Shown: piece after piece, positions 9,301 through 16,381 of the stretch
How positions within the stretch are numbered: position 1 is the stretch's first letter
How the letters are laid out: each line of letters opens with the position of its first letter
Origin: Thermoanaerobaculia bacterium
GTDB taxonomy: Bacteria; Acidobacteriota; Thermoanaerobaculia; Multivoradales; J023
DNA length: 64,000 bases
Assembly (NCBI GenBank): GCA_028066595.1
Contig: JALCBJ010000011.1
Coordinates: 50,421 to 114,420, forward strand
Direction of reading: 5' to 3'
Made by a program: the position numbers and the translations under genes
The notes under the pieces: model-generated
Seen by the model: the letters and a program-made list of their open reading frames with translations, nothing else
What the model was told of the DNA's origin: nothing
Databases searched by the model: none

Positions 9301-9500
9301 CGGGTGGGCGGGTCTTCTACAGCAAAGAGTTCGAGAGCCTGGATCAGATCTACGACCAGATCGAGGAAGATCTACGCAGTCAGTACCTTCTGGCTTACTA
9401 TCCGAAGAGCGACGATCAGAATCGGGGCTGGCGCGACGTCGACGTAGAGGTCGATGTCGAAGGCTTGAAACCCCGGACCCTATCCGGATATCACCAATAG
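6384..9500 (+). CDS. Large secreted VWA-domain protein (VWFA-related acidobacterial type)
   Basis: The 1038-aa product has a cleavable signal peptide (hydrophobic core AALLFTSFLVLV, residues about 30-45). A C-terminal block starting near residue 765 (VNVDLVELFVVVEDKDGRPV, then RGLDEADFRVIEDG) is the lead-in typical of the VWFA-related acidobacterial domain (TIGR03436-like). It is followed by a VWA fold with an intact MIDAS: DSSAS near residue 823, a TAM threonine and an FSDGAD aspartate, so metal-dependent ligand binding is likely. The long middle contains repeated Ig-like segments. It probably acts in the periplasm or at the cell surface. The ATG at 6384 has a GGAGGG site. An isolated VWA gene: the ligand is unknown. 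Confidence 0.85.
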   Translation: MIPSLHSGVVSSVPSRWADLARFRTRSVRIAALLFTSFLVLVPGTATPQEPVSDTSQVTVWAEVLDSGGFTPETLAPQDLEVVTTGGVVRRVRLPEVSLRRPGSTGGVRWLVYVDQPLASPGTVRRAMDSLGEVTSGLTGLGELEIVSAASDAPPDLVLRTGDPMISAERFSRMALTERGQRGIQEIRERALEEWVASGTGPNPLVAEERAAIVIAAVEEEIDLVRERIRQMVGYLGRLPTEPDRPRVVIPVLDGFDLEPVDYWATILDDTGLRLLREARDRHEDLKDEVTELARGLAASGWIVMPLALERPRGPKGAEFSGVESMDPDRPAMLPGVTVRPGQILGQDDEAVEAEPTTAELLDPLAPLEQLASASGGEVLVTDAGLRGAVDRFADRIAVSWSSPVSFEEDVREVLLRSTRSGWTVRARSWIARGIPEAISSLRLDHVLGGREDEGDLSLAAVLEVRDAGAQTADSTAAEAMSATLDARLDVGDMEGQAGLENVDLQVSVRAVGQDSNARELLLREVVESQDLTRGREWRWRREVALPPDVTAVAVLIEDLASGRWGGRRAAVVRADTSLDGGFLPSPTVVEIRRPEDAVLRGRVRFDVDVWDSRVERISFLLDDREVAVQKQPPWSARLDLGRTPRRQELTVVASDVNGQELGRDSAVLNGGEAGLGVEIVRPETARGTGTVEVEAEISIPVERSLDRVLFFWNNEQVATLYSPPFRQPIYVPEEQKVGYVRVVALLDDGSLAEDVLFLNGPSAGERVNVDLVELFVVVEDKDGRPVRGLDEADFRVIEDGRVQDIATFDDAAELPLTLGMAIDSSASMFVKLPQVQSAASNFLRRTFTDRDRAFLVDFDSQPRLARGTTSDLDRLVGAIWSLEASGRTAMWESIVYSLVQLQGVRGRKALIVFSDGADEDEQFPFRSALRISREMGAPIYLILLKKEPRESAALGLLRRSFTSRVDRLVEATGGRVFYSKEFESLDQIYDQIEEDLRSQYLLAYYPKSDDQNRGWRDVDVEVDVEGLKPRTLSGYHQ

Positions 9501-9509
9501 GAACTGTCG

Positions 9510-9995
9510 ATGGTCGAGGGTCCTGACTTGGGCGAACAGCTGGCGGAGGCATGGCGGACCAACAACCGCATCAACCTTCTGCTCCTGGAAGAGATCTCCG
9601 ACGAAGGCCTCGCCTGCACGTTGTCCAAGCGTGGTGGCCGCGACGTGGCAGGGCAATTCGCTCACGTCCACACCAACCGGGTATGGCAGCTGGAGAAGCG
9701 GGCCCGCGACTTGGCCGCGGGCCTTGCGAAGTTCACCGCCAAAGACAGGCCCAGCCGCGACGAGCTGGTGGCAGCCTTCGCGGCGTCGGGCGAGGCGGTG
9801 GAGTCGTTCTTACGTGCGGTTCTGGCCGGCGAGCCGAAACGTCGCGGGTTCAAGAAAGGCGTCTTCGTCACGCTGTCGTATCTGGTAGCTCACGAAAGTC
9901 ACCACCGTGGCAATGTCCTGCTGACGCTCAAGACCTGTGGTCACGCCGTCGACAAGGCAGCGCGCTACCGAGTCTGGGACTGGGATCGGGTCTGA
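9510..9995 (+). CDS. DinB-like superfamily protein
   Basis: The 161-aa protein has the four-helix-bundle pattern of the DinB/YfiT superfamily, with three spaced histidines that would bind a divalent metal: one in QFAHVHTNRVW near residue 52 and two in the AHESHHRGN motif near 128-132. Such proteins are metal-dependent transferases, often thiol-related, but the substrate cannot be told from sequence. A weak AGGAA precedes the ATG, which begins 9 nt after the VWA gene, so they may share a transcript. Its last 31 nt overlap the tail of the convergent small secreted protein gene. Confidence 0.8.
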   Translation: MVEGPDLGEQLAEAWRTNNRINLLLLEEISDEGLACTLSKRGGRDVAGQFAHVHTNRVWQLEKRARDLAAGLAKFTAKDRPSRDELVAAFAASGEAVESFLRAVLAGEPKRRGFKKGVFVTLSYLVAHESHHRGNVLLTLKTCGHAVDKAARYRVWDWDRV

Positions 9996-10387
9996 GACGA
10001 CTCGGTTTCTTGGGCCAAAGTCAACGTACCGGTGCGGATCGGCTCGCCTCGGGTCGTTTCGGCGTGGTTACCTCGGAACTCGCCATTCTGAAAGCTACCC
10101 TCGAAGGTGAACGTGCGACGCTTGTTCTCGTTCTTCACCGTACCCTCTAGCGTTCCGTCTTCCAGAGAACCGGTGGCCGTGCCGCTGTAGACGTGAGGCT
10201 TGCTGCGGAAATCGAAGTAGAACGAGACCTCCCAGGTATTGTCTCCGGTCGGCTCGAAGACTGCACGGAGATCCCCTGAGGCTCCACCCTGGTCCCACTG
10301 ATACTCACCGACGAGAGTTTCCTCTGCGAAGGCTGCTGGTACGAGAAAAAGGCTGAGCGCGAGGAGGAGGAATAGGCTACGTTGCAT
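9965..10387 (-). CDS. Small secreted protein, beta-strand rich, unknown function
   Basis: The 140-aa product starts with a clear signal peptide (MQRSLFLLLALSLFLVPAAF, cleavage after AFA). The mature part is made of alternating short strands with many aspartates, glycines and threonines (for example GTATGSLEDGTLEGTV), consistent with a small beta-barrel or lipocalin-like periplasmic protein. The tail is Ser/Gln/Arg-rich (ETESSQTRSQSQTR). The ATG at 10387 has a GGGAG site. Its 3' end overlaps the dinB-like gene by 31 nt in convergent orientation, so the Gln/Ser-rich tail may be the result of read-through into that gene. Confidence 0.7.
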   Translation of the reverse strand: MQRSLFLLLALSLFLVPAAFAEETLVGEYQWDQGGASGDLRAVFEPTGDNTWEVSFYFDFRSKPHVYSGTATGSLEDGTLEGTVKNENKRRTFTFEGSFQNGEFRGNHAETTRGEPIRTGTLTLAQETESSQTRSQSQTR

Positions 10388-10495
10388 GAAGGCTCCCGTT
10401 CTGGCCGTTGATTCCGGAATCGATCTCGTTCTGTTCTTCGATACGGCACGCCGTTCGGATGGTTGCGCCGCCGGATCGACACCTCGCCGTATCCG

Positions 10496-12796
10496 CTATC
10501 GGGAGGTGTGGACCGGATCCAGACAGTCCGACTCGTCGAGCCACTGGAGGCGGCCGAGCTCCACCTCGTAGTCGCTCACGCAACCCGATCCTAGCCAGGT
10601 GACGGTGGCGCGCTCGACCACGACGGCATCGAGCAGTCCGATGTGGGCGAGATAAGGCGCGCTACCGAACCCGGTGCCGTTGTCCATGAGGTGATGGCGG
10701 CGGATCGGCTCTCCGTCGGCATTGCGCGCCTCGATCGAGATCGTAGAGCCCAGGCCCCAGCGATTGCTCTGCCGACCGCGAAGGCGGATTTTGGTCCATG
10801 CGTTACCCGTGTCACTCTCGTTGACCCAGAGCTGATTGGGCCAAGCATCGCCTTGCCACATGCCGCCGAGGCTGGAGTAGACGTCCTGGTCGCCGTCGTC
10901 GTCGAAGTCGAAGAAGACGATGCCGTGCCCTTTCTGGATCGTGCCCACCCCTTCGAGCATCGAAGCGTGTGCCATTCGCCCCACACAGTTCGTGGCGTCC
11001 CGCTCACCGAGATAGAGGAGATTCGGCAGCAAGTACCACGACTCCGGATTGCCGGTACCGAGGTAGGCGTCGAGGCATCCGTCGTTGTCGAGGTCGCCGA
11101 AGCCCGAGCCCATGGTTCCCGCCGCGATAGGTGGCGAGAAGATGTCCTTCGACACCTCGAACCCGTGCTCGGTGCGAAGGAAGAATCGAGCGGCGTTACG
11201 GCCGGGATTGCGCCGGAACACGGCCGCCTCAGCGGCGGTGCGGGCTGGTGACTGTCCGCCCTGGAAAATGTCGAGGCGACCATCGTGATCGATGTCGAAG
11301 AACGCCGTGGTGAATCCCGCCTCGGGCAAACCTACGAGGCCCGTGTCGATGAACGAGTGACCCTCGTGGTTGCGAAGCAGACGGCTTCTGCCGCGAGTGT
11401 AGGCCGAGAGCATGAGATCGACCCAACCGTCTCCGTCGAAGTCGCCGAAGGCTGCACCCATCAGCAAACGATCTTCGACGACCTCCTTCAGGCCATAGGA
11501 CTCTGTCTGGTCGACGAACGTGCCGCCCTTGTTGAGATAGAGACGGGTGTGGGCATAGGGCCGATCGAAGATCTCGATGTTCTTGGGGAGCTCGACCCCG
11601 GCCTGTGCGACGACCAGGTCGATCCAACCGTCGCGGTTCACGTCCCCCCAAGCCGAAAGGGTGCTGGCCAAGCTGAGGCGGCTGGGTTCGTCCGGGCTCA
11701 GCAAGCCAGACGTGAAGGTGACGTCGTGAAATCTTCCGCTCCCATGGTTGCGAAGCAGCTGGAAGTGGTGATTCGGCCGCGACACGAAGAGGTCCATGGC
11801 ACCGTCGGCATCGTAGTCCGCAGCGGTGACGATGAAAGGTTGTAGAACGTCGGAGAGGCCAGATGCCCCGGTGGCATCGACGAAGCCCAACCCACCCTCC
11901 GAATGACGGTTGAGAAAAAGGTGCAGGTGGCCGTAGGTACCACCGGTGACCAGGTCCAAGTCGCCGTCGCCATCGAAGTCCTCCACGGCGACACCTTTGC
12001 CCGCGTCCGGGAGGTCGACCCCGAGCTCGATAGCGCGGTCGTGCAAGCTCAACCAGGGGAACCTCTTCCTCGTCTCCACAGCGGCAGATCCGTAGAACAT
12101 GTCCGTGAACTCGGTTTCGACAAGGTATCGTGGCGGCACCTCCTCCGGATATCTGCCTTGCGCCATATACGCGAAGTTGAGTAGCCAAAGGTAAAGAGGG
12201 TCAGCCGGAGCGTATCGGTCGAGTAGTGTCTCGAGAACGTGAGTCGCTTCGGCCATGCTGTCCGGCTGATGGTGATGTGCTGGCAGGGGCAGAGAACACA
12301 TTCGCTGCCTCGTGTGCTTGTGGAACGAGCCGAGATGCTCTTCCGCCGCTGACGATGACGCCTCTCCAAGGCAGTTTTCGACCTCGGCTCTCCGCATCAA
12401 CGCCTGGCTGAGCCAGAACAAACCTCGTTCGCTCGCTCCCTTCGCCTCGAGATGCTGGCGGAATCGGCTCACGGCCTGTCCGAACTCGCCGCGGTGGAAC
12501 AGGACCATGCCCTGCTCGAAGGGTGTGTCGTCGACGTTCGGAGGAGGGATCTCGGCCAGGTTCTCGACTTTGCCTCGTTCGAAGCGGAGGCGATCGAGAG
12601 TATCTGCGTAGTAGTAGAAGTAGCGGTATCGCTCGATGGCCTCTTGCCATCCGCCATGACGAATGTCCGAGATCAGCATCTCTGTGAAGCCTGGATAGGC
12701 TAGACGGAGCCAGAGCGTCGCCAGCACGAGCGGAGCCGACGTCGCGAGGAAGAGCATGGTGAGCCAACGCGGGGAGCGAAGGCGGATGCGTGGCAT
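10496..12796 (-). CDS. CRTAC1-like protein: FG-GAP/VCBS repeats plus ASPIC/UnbV domain
   Basis: The 766-aa product has one N-terminal membrane anchor or uncleaved signal (about residues 12-30), a helical TPR-like part to about 220, and then at least seven FG-GAP-type calcium-binding repeats (DFDGDGDLDL, DYDADGAMDL, DVNRDGWIDL, DFDGDGWVDL, DIDHDGRLDI, DLDNDGCLDA, DFDDDGDQDV) forming a beta-propeller from about 270 to 600. An ASPIC/UnbV domain closes the protein. Such proteins are usually surface-associated and implicated in adhesion or polymer binding, but the ligand here is unknown. No Shine-Dalgarno precedes the ATG at 12796; TAGAGT lies 9 nt upstream, suggesting a very short leader. Confidence 0.85.
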   Translation of the reverse strand: MPRIRLRSPRWLTMLFLATSAPLVLATLWLRLAYPGFTEMLISDIRHGGWQEAIERYRYFYYYADTLDRLRFERGKVENLAEIPPPNVDDTPFEQGMVLFHRGEFGQAVSRFRQHLEAKGASERGLFWLSQALMRRAEVENCLGEASSSAAEEHLGSFHKHTRQRMCSLPLPAHHHQPDSMAEATHVLETLLDRYAPADPLYLWLLNFAYMAQGRYPEEVPPRYLVETEFTDMFYGSAAVETRKRFPWLSLHDRAIELGVDLPDAGKGVAVEDFDGDGDLDLVTGGTYGHLHLFLNRHSEGGLGFVDATGASGLSDVLQPFIVTAADYDADGAMDLFVSRPNHHFQLLRNHGSGRFHDVTFTSGLLSPDEPSRLSLASTLSAWGDVNRDGWIDLVVAQAGVELPKNIEIFDRPYAHTRLYLNKGGTFVDQTESYGLKEVVEDRLLMGAAFGDFDGDGWVDLMLSAYTRGRSRLLRNHEGHSFIDTGLVGLPEAGFTTAFFDIDHDGRLDIFQGGQSPARTAAEAAVFRRNPGRNAARFFLRTEHGFEVSKDIFSPPIAAGTMGSGFGDLDNDGCLDAYLGTGNPESWYLLPNLLYLGERDATNCVGRMAHASMLEGVGTIQKGHGIVFFDFDDDGDQDVYSSLGGMWQGDAWPNQLWVNESDTGNAWTKIRLRGRQSNRWGLGSTISIEARNADGEPIRRHHLMDNGTGFGSAPYLAHIGLLDAVVVERATVTWLGSGCVSDYEVELGRLQWLDESDCLDPVHTSR

Positions 12797-12805
12797 GATC
12801 GTGCC

Positions 12806-12811
12806 ACTCTA
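12806..12811 (-). promoter_or_regulatory. Candidate -10 box with a near-leaderless geometry
   Basis: On the minus strand TAGAGT is followed by nine bases and the ATG at 12796. The predicted leader would be about 3 nt. There is no Shine-Dalgarno sequence and no clear -35 box. Confidence 0.3.
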
Positions 12812-12941
12812 CCTGTGAGCCCAAGGCGTCGGCGGATTCTGTGGTGTTGCTGTTGCTCGTGGCAAGGTCGAGCCTCGCACAGGTTCTGGAAGATCTGGAG
12901 GCGCGGCAGATCGTCCGCATCGTCGAGGGCGAGCCACCGAA

Positions 12942-12947
12942 TACAAT
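12942..12947 (+). promoter_or_regulatory. Candidate -10 box of a leaderless promoter for the M32 peptidase
   Basis: TACAAT lies exactly 6 nt before the ATG at 12954, and no Shine-Dalgarno sequence is present. The hexamer differs from the consensus TATAAT by one base and stands out as AT-rich in a GC-rich surround. A -35 box is not evident. Confidence 0.45.
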
Positions 12948-12953
12948 TCCCCG

Positions 12954-14498
12954 ATGCCGACTGCCACCGACTCTTCGTCCGCCACGCGAAACCCGGCCTG
13001 TGCTGTTCCCGATCGACTCTTGGAGCTTTGGGGCGAGCTTCGAGATCTGAAGTCACTGGCCGAGTTGTTGGACTGGGATCAGGAGACGATGATGCCGCGT
13101 GGTGGTTCGGAGAACCGCGCGAAGATGGCAGCTTCCCTTGCCGGGGCGATCCATCAGAAGCTCACGTCCGAACGACTGTGGGAGACGATCCTCGCCTGCG
13201 AAGAGGAAGCCCGTTCCGCGGGTGACGAGCTGCTGACGGCTCAGGTGCGAGAGGCCAAGCGAGACGCGTCGAGGGCTCGGCGGATACCCGAATCCCTGGC
13301 CAAAGAACTGGCGGAAGCCTCCAGTCTGGGTACTACGGCCTGGCAGGAGGCACGCAAGGGGTCGGATTTCGGGATGTTCGCGGGGCATCTGCAGCGGTTG
13401 CTGTCACTGGCCAAGCAGAAGGCCGCGGCACTGCATCCCGCAGGCAAGGCCTACGATGCGTTGCTCGACGGTTTCGAACCTGGTGCGACCGAGGAGCAGC
13501 TCGTGCCGCTTTTCGACCATTTGGTGGCGGAACTGTCTCCCTGGGTTCAGCAGGTCGTGGAGTCTGGCCGTCGGGTGGACGAATCTCCGGTCCTCGGGAA
13601 GTTCGCCAAGGCGAAGCAGCGGGAACTCTCGCGCCACGCGATCTCGGCCTTTGGCTTCGACTTCGATCGCGGTCGGCTCGATCTCTCCGTTCATCCGTTC
13701 TGCGTCGGCGTCACCCCGACTGACGTACGTCTCACCTGGCGCTATCTGGAAAACGACCTGCGTTCAGCGCTCTATGGTGCTCTCCACGAGGCGGGTCACG
13801 GCCTGTACGAGCAAGGAATCCCTGAAGAGCTCTGGCGGACCCCGCTCGGTGACGCTGTGTCGCTGGGTGTACACGAGAGCCAGAGCCGGCTGTGGGAGAA
13901 CCAGGTGGGCCGCAGCATCGGCTTCTGGCGCTGGCTGTGGCCCAAGTTCGCCGAGCTCTTTCCCGGCCAGGCGGCGAAGACGAGCCCGGAGTCTGTCTGG
14001 CCGGCGCTCCATACGGTACGGCCGAGCCTGGTCCGCGTCGAGGCCGACGAGGCGACCTACAATCTCCACATCGCTTTGCGTTTTCGGATCGAGCGGGCAC
14101 TGTTTGCGAACGACTTGGCGGTCGCCGATCTGCCTTCAGCCTGGAACGACGCGTGTGAGGAGCTGCTCGGCGTTCGACCGGATCGCGATGCAGACGGTGT
14201 GCTTCAAGATATCCATTGGTCCCAGGCACTGTTCGGCTACTTTCCGACCTACACCTTGGGCACCATGGTTTCGGCCCAGCTGTTCCAGGCCGCCCAAGAG
14301 AGCCTCGGCCCGCAGGACGGGGCCTTCGCGGATGGCGACTTCGCCCCGCTCCTGGCCTGGCTGCGGAAGCATGTGCATCGCCACGGGCGTCGATACGGAG
14401 CTTCGCAGCTGGTGGAACAGGTTACGGGCCGTCCACTGGCAGCCGACGATCTGCTGGAGTACCTGCAGGCTTCGGTAGCTCGAGCGTACGGTCTCTAG
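12954..14498 (+). CDS. Carboxypeptidase Taq family metallopeptidase (M32)
   Basis: The 514-aa protein matches the M32 carboxypeptidase family in length and order. The N-terminus has the SLAELLDWDQETMMP motif typical of the family, and the zinc site HEAGH sits near residue 278 (ALHEAGHGLYEQG), followed by the conserved GVHESQSRLWEN motif that supplies the third ligand. It removes C-terminal amino acids from peptides in the cytoplasm; there is no signal peptide. It is a monocistronic gene, with a hairpin beginning within the last codons and extending past the stop. Confidence 0.95.
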   Translation: MPTATDSSSATRNPACAVPDRLLELWGELRDLKSLAELLDWDQETMMPRGGSENRAKMAASLAGAIHQKLTSERLWETILACEEEARSAGDELLTAQVREAKRDASRARRIPESLAKELAEASSLGTTAWQEARKGSDFGMFAGHLQRLLSLAKQKAAALHPAGKAYDALLDGFEPGATEEQLVPLFDHLVAELSPWVQQVVESGRRVDESPVLGKFAKAKQRELSRHAISAFGFDFDRGRLDLSVHPFCVGVTPTDVRLTWRYLENDLRSALYGALHEAGHGLYEQGIPEELWRTPLGDAVSLGVHESQSRLWENQVGRSIGFWRWLWPKFAELFPGQAAKTSPESVWPALHTVRPSLVRVEADEATYNLHIALRFRIERALFANDLAVADLPSAWNDACEELLGVRPDRDADGVLQDIHWSQALFGYFPTYTLGTMVSAQLFQAAQESLGPQDGAFADGDFAPLLAWLRKHVHRHGRRYGASQLVEQVTGRPLAADDLLEYLQASVARAYGL

Positions 14499-14522
14499 CC
14501 ATGTGTCGCCTGTAGAGGCATG
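14496..14522 (+). other. Hairpin just after the M32 peptidase stop codon
   Basis: GCCATG and CATGGC arms enclose an inner GCCT/AGGC stem, starting at the stop codon region of the peptidase gene. There is no T-run, so it is not a classic intrinsic terminator. It could protect the 3' end of the peptidase mRNA, or be the first element of the structured block that follows. Confidence 0.4.
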
Positions 14523-14539
14523 GCTCGGACCGGATGATC

Positions 14540-14760
14540 CTGAAATAGAGCAGCCATTGTGGTATGTTTGGCGGACTGCTCAGAAAATTCTTGGGATTGT
14601 GCAGGCGAATAGATGAATATTGTTCCATGAGGGCTCCGCTCTAAATAGAGCATTTGGCCGTTCTGGCCAAGTCTTCGCCTGCTCCTCACATATCTTCGAT
14701 GTTCCTCCGGCAACTGCCGGACCCTACGCCCGCGGTGACCGGAGTCCGCGGGCCTTTTTG
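14540..14760 (+). ncRNA. Candidate structured non-coding RNA or leader ending in an intrinsic terminator
   Basis: This AT-richer intergenic stretch has no coding potential that I can support but holds a series of well-formed stems. A hairpin GAGCAG(14548-14553)/CTGCTC(14576-14581) extends inward with GCC/GGC. A 9-bp closing stem GCAGGCGAA(14601-14609)/TTCGCCTGC(14674-14682) encloses GCTCT-AAAT-AGAGC (14638-14651) and TTGGCC-GTTCT-GGCCAA (14654-14670). Next come TCCGGC-AACT-GCCGGA (14706-14721) and the terminator at 14728-14759. The pairing is seen directly; transcription is inferred. It may be a stand-alone small RNA, or an attenuator-like leader of the downstream operon at 14862. I could not match it to a named RNA family. 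Confidence 0.5.
14728..14759 (+). terminator. Strong intrinsic terminator
   Basis: An 8-bp perfect GC stem, GCCCGCGG (14728-14735) with CCGCGGGC (14746-14753), and a 10-nt loop is followed by C and five Ts. It is directed on the plus strand and ends either the peptidase transcript or the structured RNA before it. Confidence 0.8.
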
Positions 14761-14861
14761 TGCATCTCGTCTTCGAGCAGTCGTTAACCGTTCCTAGCTC
14801 CCGAACGTTCTACCGTCGAATTCGGGCGTGGCCCGACCGACGATGAAATTCAGGAGTAAAC

Positions 14862-15275
14862 ATGGACAACTGGCTGGTCATCCTCATCTCCACCAACATG
14901 GCTTTCTTTCTCGGACTGATCTGGATCGTCGTGCACTACAGGAGTCGACGACAGGAACAGAAAGCAGAGGAGCGGTCGAAGTTGCTCGACCGCTTCGAGA
15001 GCCCGGAAACCTTGCTCCAGTTCCTGGACAGCGAAAGCGGTCGGCGCTATCTGCTGCTGGCCGGGGCGGCGCCCACGTCGCGTACCGCCCTGGTCTGGGT
15101 TTGCTTTTTCGGACTGGTAGCTCTGGTCGGTGGCGCGAGTGTGCTGTTTCTGGCACAGGCCGGTCTTCTCGACGGGGGGGACGGGTTCTATATCTTGGGG
15201 GGGCTCCTGCTGGCGGGTGGGATCGGTATCCTGATCGGGACCGCTGTGGCATTCCAACTTCTGCAGAAGAACTGA
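14862..15275 (+). CDS. Small membrane protein of unknown function, upstream of sigma factor
   Basis: The 137-aa product has three predicted membrane segments: the first at residues about 4-24 (WLVILISTNMAFFLGLIWIV), the others near 76-98 and 108-132. A charged stretch (SRRQEQKAEERSKLLDRFES) lies between the first two. The ATG at 14862 has a CAGGAG site. It is the first gene of a three-gene unit with an ECF sigma factor (12 nt downstream) and a second small membrane protein, so it may take part in sensing or in controlling the sigma factor, but this rests on gene order alone. I recognise no family. Confidence 0.65.
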   Translation: MDNWLVILISTNMAFFLGLIWIVVHYRSRRQEQKAEERSKLLDRFESPETLLQFLDSESGRRYLLLAGAAPTSRTALVWVCFFGLVALVGGASVLFLAQAGLLDGGDGFYILGGLLLAGGIGILIGTAVAFQLLQKN

Positions 15276-15287
15276 GGATGAGTTTCC

Positions 15288-15917
15288 GTGGCCTCCGACA
15301 AGTTGTCGAGTTTTACGTCGGCCGCATCGTTGGCCGTTCGATGGTCCACGCCATCGGACGGCTCGGAATCCGTTTCCGATGTCGACTCACTGCCGGCCTT
15401 GGACCGAGAGACCTTTCAGGACTTCTATGACCGTACGTCGACGCCGTTGCGCCGGTACCTGCATCGAGTGTGCACCGACGCGGGCCAAGTGGAAGACGTC
15501 TTTCAGGAGGCCTACGTGCGGTTGATCAATCGACGGGGATTGAGAAGGGGTCCAGAGCTGAAGAGCTACTTGTTCCGAACGGCGACCAATCTGCTGCGCG
15601 ATCACTGGCGTCGTAGGGAGCGAGAGCGGAGTGGGCTCTCGGAGTTCTTTGCCGTGATGCGAGATCGCGAGGCTGCGCCTTCCGCAGGCGAGGCAGTGGA
15701 CTTGGAGTCAGCGCTGTCGGAGCTCGCTCCCCGCGATAGGGCCATGCTCTGGCTGGCATATGTGGAGGGCTACGCTCACCGCGATATCGGCGAGATGCTC
15801 GGAGTTCGACCTGCCAGCGTGAGGGTGCTACTTTTCCGTTTGCGCAAGCGGTTGGCCGAGCGACTCCTCCCCCAGACGAAGCAGCTCGAGGACGTAGAAG
15901 CCGGAGGTGTGTCATGA
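15288..15917 (+). CDS. ECF-type RNA polymerase sigma factor (sigma-70 family)
   Basis: The 209-aa product has sigma region 2 (FQDFYDRTSTPLRRYLHRV, then DAGQVEDVFQEAYVRL, and the -10 recognition helix SYLFRTATNLLRDHWRRR) and sigma region 4 (LSELAPRDRAMLWL followed by the helix-turn-helix GYAHRDIGEMLGVRPASVRV). The order and length are those of extracytoplasmic-function sigma factors, with an unusual about 35-residue Ser-rich N-terminal extension. The GTG at 15288 has GAGG about 10 nt upstream. Its stop overlaps the next gene by 4 nt (ATGA), so the downstream membrane protein is translationally coupled and is the best candidate anti-sigma partner. Confidence 0.9.
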   Translation: MASDKLSSFTSAASLAVRWSTPSDGSESVSDVDSLPALDRETFQDFYDRTSTPLRRYLHRVCTDAGQVEDVFQEAYVRLINRRGLRRGPELKSYLFRTATNLLRDHWRRRERERSGLSEFFAVMRDREAAPSAGEAVDLESALSELAPRDRAMLWLAYVEGYAHRDIGEMLGVRPASVRVLLFRLRKRLAERLLPQTKQLEDVEAGGVS

Positions 15918-16315
15918 CGGATCCGGTCAAAGGAATTCGCGTGGACGAAGACGACCCCTGGGACGAGATGTTGCGCGCCGGGTTCGCTCGCCTGGCCGAG
16001 CAGCCGGTAGATCGTGGCCCGGAGGCAGGTGAGCTGTGGGCACGCGCCGCGGTGGTCCGCCGCCTCGAGGCACAGTCGATCCTCGACCCGCAAGAGACAT
16101 CGTCGTCCTTGGTGTGGGGGCCGTTGGTGGGCGCACTGACCGCGCTCCTGCTGGTCGCGGCGATCTGGTTCCTTTCCGGTGCCGGCCTACCGCAAGTTAC
16201 GTCTGGCGGGTCTGGAGACGTGCTGTTTCTGGTTCTCGCGATCGTGGTGGGTAGCGTAGGTGTTGTCGGACTGGCGGCTTGCTCGTCGCTCGCATTGTTG
16301 TGGAACGACCTGTAG
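15914..16315 (+). CDS. Small two-helix membrane protein, candidate anti-sigma factor
   Basis: The 133-aa product has a soluble acidic N-terminal half (about residues 1-65) and two C-terminal membrane segments (near 68-90 and 100-128). This layout and the 4-nt overlap with the sigma gene are what is expected for an anti-sigma factor, but I see no zinc-binding HxxxCxxC motif, so it would not be the classical ZAS type. It ends 66 bp before the convergent PEGA-like gene. The role is inferred from position. Confidence 0.6.
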   Translation: MTDPVKGIRVDEDDPWDEMLRAGFARLAEQPVDRGPEAGELWARAAVVRRLEAQSILDPQETSSSLVWGPLVGALTALLLVAAIWFLSGAGLPQVTSGGSGDVLFLVLAIVVGSVGVVGLAACSSLALLWNDL

Positions 16316-16329
16316 TGTCCTCGACGACA

Positions 16330-16343
16330 CTGACCCGGGTCAG
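16330..16343. repeat. Perfect 14-bp palindrome between convergent genes
   Basis: CTGACCCGGGTCAG reads the same on both strands and lies in the 66-bp gap between two convergent genes. A second inverted repeat (GTGTC/GACAC) precedes it. No T-run follows on either strand, so a bidirectional terminator is possible but unproved. Confidence 0.4.
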
Positions 16344-16381
16344 CGCAGACGGGTGCTGAGTCGAGTTCGAACGTCGGAAGC

